From the NCBI GenBank assembly GCA_030765135.1, contig JAVCDC010000052.1:1-55511 (forward strand): DNA of 55,511 nt. Direction: 5' to 3'. Below are positions 1 through 8,200 of this stretch, one piece after another (the stretch's first letter is position 1; each line of letters begins with the position of its first letter). The notes under the pieces were generated by a model. That model had not been told where the DNA came from. It did not search any database and saw only the letters and a list, made by a program, of their open reading frames with translations. The position numbers and the translations under genes are program-made. The stretch comes from Candidatus Tritonobacter lacicola (GTDB lineage Bacteria > Auribacterota > Tritonobacteria > Tritonobacterales > Tritonobacteraceae).

Positions 1-1050
1 CATGATAATAAGATCCTGGCAATTATTTGCCCCTCTTTCAATATATTCAAGTATGTTGAAATAGCGAGAGAATTGCTCGATAGTATATTTCTTTGTCTGA
101 TAAACTCCTCGATAATAGCCTTCGGGGGCAACTTCCTTCAAGCCTTTATCCTCCATGGCATCATGAATGCCCTTCTTGAGAAGCTGTTTGACTTCCTCTT
201 CTGGAAAGTTCATCCGGGTAGCAAATTCCCCATGAACGCTTGTCAAGAACAACCCCCCGGGAGCTAATATCCTTTGCATCTCATTCAACCACTGCGATTG
301 AGCTTCTCTTGATAAATGCGTAAAGACTGAAAAAGAAATGATTAAATCAAACACATTATCAGCATAGGCAGTCGGCGGATAAAGGGGAATCACAGAAAAT
401 ACACCCGGTTTAAGGTTATTCCGACACCATTCAATGGTCTCTCTGTCGATATCGCAACCACTGATCCGCTGGATTCCCGAGAATTTCAAGAAAAGATCCG
501 TAAGACGGCCACATCCGCATCCCCAGTCCAACATGCTTTTTATTGAATGAGGGTCCACATGATTACATATAGCTGTCCAGTATCTTGTAAAGCACCGCAC
601 GCCAGTCGTCCTATACATAACTTTATTATCACTACCAGTAGCTCTTACAAGAAGATGATGAGGCGGGACAGGAAATTGCGAGAAATATTCTCTTCTGTAC
701 CATGTCTCCATTTTTGCAATTTCCATACCTTGTGAGATCCCCACAATACAGATAGAACTCGTGCCTTCAACTTCATCAAGGCTTATGGGAAGATCAAAAG
801 CAAAGCCCGATTGTCCCGCATGAGGAATAAAAGGAATATGCTTAGCAAGGTCTGTCCTTTTTATTGCTGTGGCGTACCCCGCCTTGCGTTGATTGATATA
901 GGCAACAAAAGAATCAAATGACCTATCAGCTAGCAGCATCCATCCTTCAATAATTAGCCTCCCATCATGATCTCTCAACTTCTCAAAATAGCCATGAGCT
1001 AACTCCAGGAATTTTTCGGGGCGCACCTCATTTTGAATTTTATCGTTCAC
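1..1050 (-). CDS. SAM-dependent methyltransferase with N-terminal beta domain (partial, C-terminus beyond window)
   Basis: The minus-strand frame is open for 350 codons from a GTG at 1050 to the window edge, so the C-terminus is missing. A TAG stop lies 13 codons upstream of the GTG, and no good ribosome site is visible. Residues about 20-125 look like a beta-sandwich domain: a GW near the start, an R-x-D motif, and SGFAFDLP. This kind of domain occurs next to glycosyltransferases and methyltransferases in polysaccharide loci. It is followed by a class I Rossmann fold: DWGCGCGRLTDLF is the SAM-binding motif I, GCDIDRE is the acidic loop, and LAPGGLFLTSV is the post-III strand. The likely role is methylation of a sugar or glycan intermediate; the acceptor is unknown. 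The gene is clearly richer in A/T than the genes after 1.7 kb, which hints at separate acquisition. Confidence 0.8.
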   Translation of the reverse strand, partial: MNDKIQNEVRPEKFLELAHGYFEKLRDHDGRLIIEGWMLLADRSFDSFVAYINQRKAGYATAIKRTDLAKHIPFIPHAGQSGFAFDLPISLDEVEGTSSICIVGISQGMEIAKMETWYRREYFSQFPVPPHHLLVRATGSDNKVMYRTTGVRCFTRYWTAICNHVDPHSIKSMLDWGCGCGRLTDLFLKFSGIQRISGCDIDRETIEWCRNNLKPGVFSVIPLYPPTAYADNVFDLIISFSVFTHLSREAQSQWLNEMQRILAPGGLFLTSVHGEFATRMNFPEEEVKQLLKKGIHDAMEDKGLKEVAPEGYYRGVYQTKKYTIEQFSRYFNILEYIERGANNCQDLIIM

Positions 1051-1769
1051 TATATAACCATTGCCTTTCGTCCCTCTTCCAACAAAATTCTAGCAGTATA
1101 GCCCTTATCTTTCCAGGGATAAATCTTTTAATAATAGAATCTTTGCCCATGCCACAATTTCACCCTTCTAACGAAAAGATCAACCGCTTTTGCCACTAAT
1201 ACGAAACATACTTGCTTTCATTTATAAGGCTATTATAATGCCGCTCTTAAGTAAACGCTTAACGCTCCCCGTAATCCTCTCGCCCTGCCAATAATGCATC
1301 ACTGGCAGCGCACACCATACCTTAACAATGGATGGGGAATCTCTTAACTGGGAAAACGTCCTTGACCAATACCTGCTAGCTTTATTTACGGCGCTGCCAG
1401 TGACGCGCTTGCCATGCATTCCAGAAACACCCCTTATGGATTAGTCAATCTGAAGGCTTGGCTATGCCGCCCGCCCATCAACGGCCCAATAACCGGATGT
1501 AGTTCTCTGTTATTTCAGACGGCAAGAACGGATTCCTCGTCCCATTCGCCAATAACTTCATGCTATCCTATTATGTGAAAGGGCTTATTGAAAATCCAGC
1601 TCCGATCGCTACAATGGATGACGCTGGCTAAGAAATGGCGATTCTTCCCGGGGCCCGGGAACACGGCAGCGGGAACTGCCTAGTCTGTGAATTCTGCTGA
1701 GTAATCGTTAGCGCATTCCGCAACGGTGACGAGGATGGAAAACGAAATTCCACGGGGAATAAGCAAGCA
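1051..1769. other. Gene-poor gap between methyltransferase and GT2 gene
   Basis: Apart from the GT4 remnant at 1381-1642, no convincing gene is seen. A 13-bp perfect inverted repeat (TCACTGGCAGCGC at 1299-1311 and its complement at 1391-1403) lies in the gap. The 65-codon minus-strand frame at 1222-1419 has no recognisable content. The region probably holds the promoter of the divergent methyltransferase gene and the upstream region of the GT2 gene, but no clear promoter boxes stand out. Confidence 0.5.
1381..1642 (+). pseudogene. Decayed family 4 glycosyltransferase (C-terminal remnant)
   Basis: Two plus-strand frames together encode a damaged copy of the C-terminal donor-binding region of the GT4 genes at 9637 and 10940. 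One frame (from 1381) reads YGAASDALAMHSRNTPYG then LVNLKAWL, matching the SAGDIMVMPSRNESFGMVYLEAW part of the intact paralogue. After about 1505 the match shifts frame and reads VISDGKNGFLVPFANNFML, matching the VVSDGVDGFLVPYGN region. An in-frame TAA follows near 1630. The N-terminal half is not recognisable. It is a frameshifted, truncated fossil, most likely of a former member of this locus. Confidence 0.7.
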
Positions 1770-3227
1770 ATGAGAAGCAATACCACAAAGCTCCCGAACA
1801 TACCGCTGGTCTACGTCATCGTCCTGAACTGGGATGGCAAGGAGCATCTCCAGGAGTGCTTTTCGTCCCTGAAAGTCCTCGAATATCCAAATGCCCGTAC
1901 CGCGATGGTCGACAACGGATCTCAAGACGGCAGTGTTGCTTTCGTCCAGCAGCATTTTCCATGGGTGGAAATTATCGCGCTAAAGAAGAACATCGGCTTC
2001 GCCGCGGGAAACAACGCCGGCATTCGCCACGCCATGAAACACGGCGCGAAGTACATAGCGCTTCTCAATAACGACACCGCCGTTCATCCCCGATGGATCA
2101 GCGAGCTCGTGGCGGTAGCCGAGGCCGACCCCCGGGTCGGTGTGTGCGCGACAAAAATGCTTTACTACGATAATCGCAATATTATCAACGGGGTCGGCGT
2201 CGTCATGAACAGGCTGTGCTCCTGCTGGGACAAGCACAACATGCGCTTCACGGGGTCGGTTAAGAAAAGCGAAGAGGTCCTGGCGGCCTGCGGGGGGGCT
2301 TTCTTCTTACGGGCGGCGTGCCTCGAAGAGACCGGGCTTTTCGACCCTTCCTACTTCATCTACCTGGAGGACGTCGACCTCTGCATCAGGATCCGGCAAG
2401 CCGGATACAGGATCATAACCGCCCCCCGGGCAATGATATATCACAAATTCTCAGCCACCATGGTCGAGGGGTCCCCGTGGAAAAACTACCTCCTCCTGAG
2501 AAACCGGCTCCGCCTGCTCCTGAAACTCCACCCGGCGAACATGGTATCCTACGCGCTGCCCCGAATGATCGGCCATGAGCTTCGCGCCGGCCTCAGGTGG
2601 TTCCGCAACACGGAATTCAAGAGGAACCTCTATCAAGTCAGGTCCTTTATCTCTATCGCGGTCACCCTGCCCCGCATCCTCCTTCTGCGCTGCATGCTCA
2701 GGCGCACTCGAAAGTCGTTCCCCCGTAATCTTATACACCAGAGCGATTTCCCTCCGTTTTTTCCCGGCCTCTACCATCCAAGCCCGCCGGGTGACGAGGA
2801 TATTACAAACCGTCTCTTTATGGGCGTCAGCGATCAGGGTCTCCAGGACGGCTGGTTTTCAATGAGGAGCGACCGCGGCATGAGATACCGCACGATGAGC
2901 AAGGAAGCCAGCCTGGTGCTCTGCAACCCTTCCGCGGGAGACCGCTACATACAGATCCAGGTAGCGCAGGCCGATCAGGAGGAGCCGCCAAACAGCCTGC
3001 ACATTCTCTGGAACGGCCGCGAGGTGGGCCGCATAATCCCCACACCTGTCTGGAGGACTTTCCACGTAAAAGCCGACCTTCCCGGCGGTAAAGGGGAAAT
3101 GGTGCTCCGGGCAGATCACAACACCCGGAAGGTCAGCCGAGGCGCCGCCATCGGCGCACATTTCAAGGTTGCCGAGATCAGCATCCTGGAGGAGGGCTCG
3201 CCTTTTCTGAGAGGCGAGTTTATCTGA
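1770..3227 (+). CDS. Family 2 glycosyltransferase with C-terminal beta-rich module
   Basis: This 485-residue protein has a WbbL/rhamnosyltransferase-like GT2 domain at about 12-300. VDNGSQDGS (around 47-55) binds the nucleotide. NNDTAV (around 100) is the metal-binding DXD-type site, and YLEDVDLCIR (around 198-207) carries the acidic base motif. A basic linker with a hydrophobic stretch follows. Residues about 349-485 form a predicted beta-sandwich module containing LQDGW and LWNGREVG, shared with the proteins at 3295-5844 and 14727-16217. The protein probably adds a sugar to a lipid-linked or surface glycan at the inner membrane face; donor and acceptor are unknown. The ATG at 1770 is preceded by GGGGA at 11-12 nt. 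Confidence 0.9.
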   Translation: MRSNTTKLPNIPLVYVIVLNWDGKEHLQECFSSLKVLEYPNARTAMVDNGSQDGSVAFVQQHFPWVEIIALKKNIGFAAGNNAGIRHAMKHGAKYIALLNNDTAVHPRWISELVAVAEADPRVGVCATKMLYYDNRNIINGVGVVMNRLCSCWDKHNMRFTGSVKKSEEVLAACGGAFFLRAACLEETGLFDPSYFIYLEDVDLCIRIRQAGYRIITAPRAMIYHKFSATMVEGSPWKNYLLLRNRLRLLLKLHPANMVSYALPRMIGHELRAGLRWFRNTEFKRNLYQVRSFISIAVTLPRILLLRCMLRRTRKSFPRNLIHQSDFPPFFPGLYHPSPPGDEDITNRLFMGVSDQGLQDGWFSMRSDRGMRYRTMSKEASLVLCNPSAGDRYIQIQVAQADQEEPPNSLHILWNGREVGRIIPTPVWRTFHVKADLPGGKGEMVLRADHNTRKVSRGAAIGAHFKVAEISILEEGSPFLRGEFI

Positions 3228-3294
3228 CCCAGACACGAAGCGCGGCTATACGGCCGCGGCAAGAGGCTATCGTGCTCGCAGACTGGTTAATCCC

Positions 3295-5844
3295 CTAGCC
3301 GGAGCACGCCAGTTCTTCGTAAACCCGCATCAGGCCCTGCGCATTCTTCTCCCAGTCGAACAGCTCTTCCGCCTTCCGACGCGCCCCGCGCCCCAACCTT
3401 GCCCTGAGAGACTCGTTTAAAATAAGCTCCTCTATCTTCGCCGCGAGCTCCCCGGCATCTCCCCGCTGCAGCTTGAGAACCTCTTCGTGGTCCGTTAAGA
3501 CCTCCCCAATGCCGATGCTGAACATGACAACCGGCTTCCCCATCGCGAAATACTCGGGGATCTTGGACGGCAGGCGGTACTCGTTGAAGGCGTTGTTTTG
3601 CCCTGGCTGCACAAGAACGTCGGCCAGCGACAGGTGCCTGTGGATATCGTGAAAATCGATTACTCCCAGATATAGGACCTTCTCTTCAATGCCCAGCTCG
3701 CGTATCTTCTCTTCTACCGGCCCTCTTACATGGTTGAGCCCGCAATAGATAAGCAATACATCGGGATATTTCTTTTCAAGGATCGCCAGTGCCCCCAGCA
3801 GGTGGCAGAAATCATCGAAGTTGGGGGGATGAATGTTCCCGGTGTACATGAGGACTGTCCGCCCTTGCAGATGATACTTTTCCGTTAAATCGGGATCCTT
3901 GTCCATTGGGCGAAACCTCTTCAAGTCGGCTCCGGGATACAACATAAAGGTGGGCTTCCCGTACTCGCGGAGCAGAAACTCGCGGAGCGGATGACAGATA
4001 GCCGTGTAGCAATCCGCGAGCTCATTGATAAGAGAAAAGGTCTCAGGATGTATGGAATGCACCTCACGCGCGGACAAGATCTGCTTTTTTACCTGGCCTT
4101 TATACCATTCGTCAAATATAACCTGCTCGTTATCCTCATAGTGGATTATCAAGCGCCCGTCCGAAACTTTTTTAGCCTCAATACCCACCAACGAGGGGAT
4201 GTGGCGAGGGGTCCACAGGTGGATAATCTGCGGGTTAAAACGCCGTATCATTTCGGCAGTCTCCCGACTCAGGGAAGGACCCTTAAAGCTTATATCCCAG
4301 AAGTCGAAAGCAGCAGGCTCATCCATTATGAGACAGCTCTTCGGATCCTCAGGATGAAGGGCCAGCACGTTAAATCCGTGCCTCTGCATTATATTGGCAA
4401 ACCTGTACAGGTGCTTCATGCCGGGACCGGCAAAATCGTCGTAGCCGGTCATTAATACCCTGAGCCCGGTCTTCCTGCAAGAGGGCTCCGTCTTGGCCTC
4501 CGTGAGCCATATCTTTCTGACCATCAACCCCTTCTGATTCCCGCCGGGGCCCTCCCCGGGAGCAGCCCAACCGTATCTCAACTGTATCTCACCGTTCAGT
4601 ACGTTTCCCGGCATCCACTCGGGGGAGATGCGGAACTCCACCTGTTTCTGCTCATCGACTTTCAGATGTATATTGCCGGCGAAACGCCCGTTAACGAGCA
4701 GCCGCCCGCTCACGGGATCTTCAGCGGCCGCTGCCTCTATTCCCACTGTACATGGACCCCGCCGGTGGGCGAATAGCTGAAAGCCCGCCTTTTTCAAGGG
4801 GAAACGGTAAACCTCTCTTTTTCCGCCGAACTCCGCGCGCACCGTGGTGGACCATCCACGCAGGAGACTATCTTCATCGTCCTCCCCCATGATGATGTGA
4901 TCCCTCTTGGTAAGCAGCGCGCTGTAGGGAGCGAACCGGTTATCGACGAGCTCGAAAATACGCTCGTCCGGCGTGGTTCTTTTCATCTGGACGCTCGCCC
5001 GCTGCACCAACAGCGGTATGATGCGTAAAAGTACACCTACAACGGCGCGGAAACTCCTTGTCTCCCCGTTCTTCAAATAGTAGCCGATTATCGGCCTGAG
5101 GAACTTCCGGATAGTTCTAAGCTGATAATTTTTTATTATAATTTGAAGAGCCACTCTTGAAGCCGCAGAATCGGCCCCGCGCTCTCCTTCCGCCGCGCCG
5201 GCGCCGATTCTGCGCGCCGTTGCTCCGGGATTTCTTACCGTCTCCATGCCCTTCGTCCACGCCCTGTAACAGATATCCACGGCTGCGCCTCGAGGGCCGA
5301 GCGCCTCATCAAAAAATCCTATTGCAGGAAGCAGCTCCCCGTTGCAGAGACATGCGCGCGGATCGATATAATATGCATATCTGACAGCCTTGCCCTCGCC
5401 GCAATACCCCCTGCCCGCCTCCCAGATCCCCCACGCCTTGTGAAACGCCCCCCCTGAAAAACCGAGTCCCTCGCCATCGGCGGCCCGGATCATCAGGCCG
5501 ATGAACGCTATCCGCTTATCCATGGCGGCAATCTCAACGCTGCGCGGGAGCCAGTCCCCATCAACCTCAATAGTGCTGTGAACCATTGCGAACCATTTAT
5601 CCCCCCGCTGCAAAACGTGCCTGTAGGCACAGTTGTACATCTCCGGGGCCTTCATCCCGGTCAGCCGAACTATCTCGATATCGGGGTGGCGCCCGGAGAG
5701 AAGGTTGACGGCGCTCGAGCCGGCAGTGATGCATGTAATCGCGAAAGAACAGTCGTTGCTCCCTTTCAACGCCCTGACACAGCGTTCCAAATCGGAAGCC
5801 GAACCATCATCGAAAATATACACGGTTGTTAATAGAGAACTCAT
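3295..5844 (-). CDS. Three-part protein: degenerate GT2 domain, beta-rich module, GT4 glycosyltransferase
   Basis: In this 849-residue fusion, residues 1-300 align with the neighbouring GT2 proteins (IIIKNYQL and DERIFELVD match the 6053 gene). The catalytic motifs are eroded: FDDGSASD replaces VDNGSTDG, and STIEVDGDW stands where the DXD motif N-x-D should be. This half is probably inactive or only binds. Residues about 319-450 are the beta-rich module (LLRGW, LLVNGRFAG). Residues 460-849 are a complete GT4 (GT-B fold) domain, with HYEDNE as in the 7007 protein, YPGADLKRF, MYTGNIHP, and the donor-site stretch NEYRLPSKIPEYFAMGKPV. The gene is transcribed alone, convergent with 1770 and divergent from 6053. 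Confidence 0.88.
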   Translation of the reverse strand: MSSLLTTVYIFDDGSASDLERCVRALKGSNDCSFAITCITAGSSAVNLLSGRHPDIEIVRLTGMKAPEMYNCAYRHVLQRGDKWFAMVHSTIEVDGDWLPRSVEIAAMDKRIAFIGLMIRAADGEGLGFSGGAFHKAWGIWEAGRGYCGEGKAVRYAYYIDPRACLCNGELLPAIGFFDEALGPRGAAVDICYRAWTKGMETVRNPGATARRIGAGAAEGERGADSAASRVALQIIIKNYQLRTIRKFLRPIIGYYLKNGETRSFRAVVGVLLRIIPLLVQRASVQMKRTTPDERIFELVDNRFAPYSALLTKRDHIIMGEDDEDSLLRGWSTTVRAEFGGKREVYRFPLKKAGFQLFAHRRGPCTVGIEAAAAEDPVSGRLLVNGRFAGNIHLKVDEQKQVEFRISPEWMPGNVLNGEIQLRYGWAAPGEGPGGNQKGLMVRKIWLTEAKTEPSCRKTGLRVLMTGYDDFAGPGMKHLYRFANIMQRHGFNVLALHPEDPKSCLIMDEPAAFDFWDISFKGPSLSRETAEMIRRFNPQIIHLWTPRHIPSLVGIEAKKVSDGRLIIHYEDNEQVIFDEWYKGQVKKQILSAREVHSIHPETFSLINELADCYTAICHPLREFLLREYGKPTFMLYPGADLKRFRPMDKDPDLTEKYHLQGRTVLMYTGNIHPPNFDDFCHLLGALAILEKKYPDVLLIYCGLNHVRGPVEEKIRELGIEEKVLYLGVIDFHDIHRHLSLADVLVQPGQNNAFNEYRLPSKIPEYFAMGKPVVMFSIGIGEVLTDHEEVLKLQRGDAGELAAKIEELILNESLRARLGRGARRKAEELFDWEKNAQGLMRVYEELACSG

Positions 5845-5968
5845 ATCTACCCGCTCAGGCTGGATCCGTTTAGATTCCTTAGACGCTCACTGACAGGAGG
5901 TTTCGAGCATGGAAAGAGACAGCATTATCCCGGCCATTATTGAAATTTTACGGGATACCTGCTATATC

Positions 5969-5998
5969 TTCAACATGTCCTTTGGTTTGTGTTATGAT
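5969..5998 (+). promoter_or_regulatory. Possible sigma70-type promoter for the 6053 operon
   Basis: TTCAAC (5969-5974) and TATGAT (5993-5998) are spaced 18 nt apart in the 208-bp divergent gap before the GT2 gene. The -10 match is 5 of 6, but the -35 box is weak, so this is tentative. Confidence 0.3.
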
Positions 5999-6052
5999 TT
6001 TATTTTTGCATAAGAGGGATTGGACAGTTCCGGTTACCTTGAGGCCATAGCC

Positions 6053-6988
6053 ATGGAGACATATAAAAAACAGCCACTGGTATATGTGGTGATTTTAACT
6101 TTTAACGGGAAGGATGACCTCCAGGAATGTCTCCCCACGGTGCTGGCTGCCGATTATCCCCATTTTAAGGTCTGTCTCGTGGATAACGGCTCCACCGACG
6201 GCAGCCAGGATATGATAAAGAAACAGTTCCCCGCAGTTTCCCTGATAGAAAACGGCGCTAATCTCGGGTTTGCCGAAGGGAATAACGTGGGAATCAGACA
6301 TGCGCTGCAAAACAGGGCAGATTATATCGTAACGCTGAACCAGGACACGGAGGTAGATCCTCAATGGCTTACTGAGCTGGTGAAGGTGGCTGAAAGTGAT
6401 ACATCCATCGCTATATGCGGCGCAAAGATCTACGGCCCGGACAGAAAGACCATCGAGTATTCGGGGACCGTGCTGCTCAAATGGAACTGCCAGGGAGGTT
6501 ACACCGACGAGCTCGATAGAGGGCAATACGAAAACGTCACCGATGCTGCATACGCCTGTGGAGCAGCGCTTATGATGAAGAGCAGCCTTCTCCCGGAACT
6601 GGGGCTGTTCGACAGGGATTTCTTTATGTACAACGAAGACGTCGATCTTTCCATGAGGGCGTGGACACGCGGTTACAGAACCGTCTACGTCCCGAAAGCG
6701 ATCATCTATCATAACCGGGCGCCGACAACAGGCATGAAGAAGAGGCAGCGCTATTGGGGAATGAGAAACTGCCTGACGACGATAATCAAGAACTACCAAT
6801 TATCCACCCTCAGCGAGGTAGCAAAAATTAATGTGCGTTTCTATCTGGTGAGCAGAGACTGGGTTTTGGTCAAGGCTTTCCTGGCGAACCTTCTCTTTCT
6901 TCCGCGCACGCTCTGGAAGCGACATAAAATCCAGAAAAAGAGAAAACTCTCCGACAGGGAGATTTTCAGCAGGTTCAAGTACACCTAG
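6053..6988 (+). CDS. Family 2 glycosyltransferase (WbbL/rhamnosyltransferase-like)
   Basis: This is a 311-residue GT2. VDNGSTDG (43-50), NQDTEVD (96-102) and FMYNEDVDLSMRA give the nucleotide-binding, DXD and base motifs. The C-terminal 80 residues are a basic, partly hydrophobic membrane-associating tail. I chose the ATG at 6053 because GAGG sits 8 nt upstream; a TTG at 6020 would add 11 residues but has AGAGGG directly abutting it. The next gene starts 18 nt after the stop, so the two are probably one operon. It lacks the beta-rich module of its two paralogues in this locus. Confidence 0.9.
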   Translation: METYKKQPLVYVVILTFNGKDDLQECLPTVLAADYPHFKVCLVDNGSTDGSQDMIKKQFPAVSLIENGANLGFAEGNNVGIRHALQNRADYIVTLNQDTEVDPQWLTELVKVAESDTSIAICGAKIYGPDRKTIEYSGTVLLKWNCQGGYTDELDRGQYENVTDAAYACGAALMMKSSLLPELGLFDRDFFMYNEDVDLSMRAWTRGYRTVYVPKAIIYHNRAPTTGMKKRQRYWGMRNCLTTIIKNYQLSTLSEVAKINVRFYLVSRDWVLVKAFLANLLFLPRTLWKRHKIQKKRKLSDREIFSRFKYT

Positions 6989-7006
6989 GGGAAAGCAGGG
7001 GCACAG

Positions 7007-8200
7007 TTGAAAATTACATACGTGGCCTATGATGACCTCAGCTCTCCCGGTCCGCGGCACGCCTACTTCTTCGCGAAAAACGTCGCCAGGCTGACCGGGC
7101 AAAAGACCCAGTTAATCGTGCCTACCGTGCGGCAGTGGTACGGGAATGAAACCGATCCTCCCGAGGCCTACGCCTGCGACGAAGTCGAGCTCCATGTTGC
7201 CACGCGGGAACCGTACATTCATTCCGAGAGATGCCTGAAATACCGTGGAGACATCCTCGATCGGATCAAAAAGTACTCGCCGGACATCATCCATATCTGG
7301 ACAACAAAGCCCTTCCCTGTCGTTCTCGGATACCTGGCACGAAGGGAGCTCAACATTCCGTTAATCGCTCACTGCGAAGACGACGAGATACTGCTGGCGC
7401 TAAGAAAGGAATATTCGCAAACGTATCCCCGGATGCTTCTGTACGTGCTGTCGGCCATCATCGGGATTCAGCTGGTTAACGGTATAACAGCAATCCAGCC
7501 CGTCCTGGGAGATTACATTAAAAGCAGAATGCTCTTCGTAAAAAAGCCGATGAAGGTCATAAGGTGCGGCGCCGAACTCGATAAGTTCTCGCCGCTCAGG
7601 GACGGCGGCTCAATCAGAAAAGAACTCAACATAGAGGATCGTCCCGTAGTCTGTTACTCGGGGTTTTTAGGGGATTATTCCCAACTCGAGATTCTGATCG
7701 AGGCGATACGGATCGTGCGCGGGGAGTTCCCATCGGTCATCCTGATGGTAATCGGTGACGGCGACAAGCGCGCCGACTACGAAAACCTCGTCGCACAATT
7801 GGGACTCCAGCAAAACACGGTTTTCGTGGGCAAAAAGAAACACTCGGAGGTTCCAAACTACTATGCGGCCGCAGACATCCTCGTCGCAGTAGGCTCAGTT
7901 AACAAGTATAACGACAGGCGCCTGCCAGCTAAGTTCCCGGAGTACATGGCCATGGGGAAGCCGGTTATCATGCACAACAGCGGAATAGCCCGGCAGCTGG
8001 CCGATAATGAGCAGGTTGTTAAAACATATAAAGGGTCGGCCGCGGAGTTCGCAGAAAAAATAGGGACTATTTTAAAAAACCGTGCGTTCGCCTCACGTCT
8101 TTCATGTAATGCACGGAAGACAGCCGAATCGCTTTTCGACTGGGAAAAGAACAGCCTGGACCTTCTCGACTTCTACGGCGAGTTTATCGCCTCACCGTGA
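7007..8200 (+). CDS. Family 4 glycosyltransferase
   Basis: This is a 397-residue GT-B enzyme of the GT4 type. It opens with MKITYVAYDDLSSPGPRHA (acceptor domain), followed by HIWTTKP and the conserved HCEDDE. The donor domain contains RCGAELDKFSPL, CYSGFLGDYSQ, VIGDGDKR, and the late stretch RLPAKFPEYMAMGKPVIMH. It starts at TTG 7007 with AGGGG 6 nt upstream; no ATG fits better. It is closely related to the GT4 half of the 3295-5844 fusion and probably acts on the same glycan. Its 3' end overlaps the convergent radical SAM gene by 9 bp. Confidence 0.9.
   Translation: MKITYVAYDDLSSPGPRHAYFFAKNVARLTGQKTQLIVPTVRQWYGNETDPPEAYACDEVELHVATREPYIHSERCLKYRGDILDRIKKYSPDIIHIWTTKPFPVVLGYLARRELNIPLIAHCEDDEILLALRKEYSQTYPRMLLYVLSAIIGIQLVNGITAIQPVLGDYIKSRMLFVKKPMKVIRCGAELDKFSPLRDGGSIRKELNIEDRPVVCYSGFLGDYSQLEILIEAIRIVRGEFPSVILMVIGDGDKRADYENLVAQLGLQQNTVFVGKKKHSEVPNYYAAADILVAVGSVNKYNDRRLPAKFPEYMAMGKPVIMHNSGIARQLADNEQVVKTYKGSAAEFAEKIGTILKNRAFASRLSCNARKTAESLFDWEKNSLDLLDFYGEFIASP

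Noticed and set aside
1222-1419. 65-codon minus-strand frame with two GxRxTGS stretches
   Set aside because: It overlaps the GT4 remnant on the other strand and the 13-bp inverted repeat, which explains the internal similarity; no ribosome site and no family.
6095-6799. 234-codon minus-strand frame
   Set aside because: Antisense to the GT2 gene, which has clear catalytic motifs.
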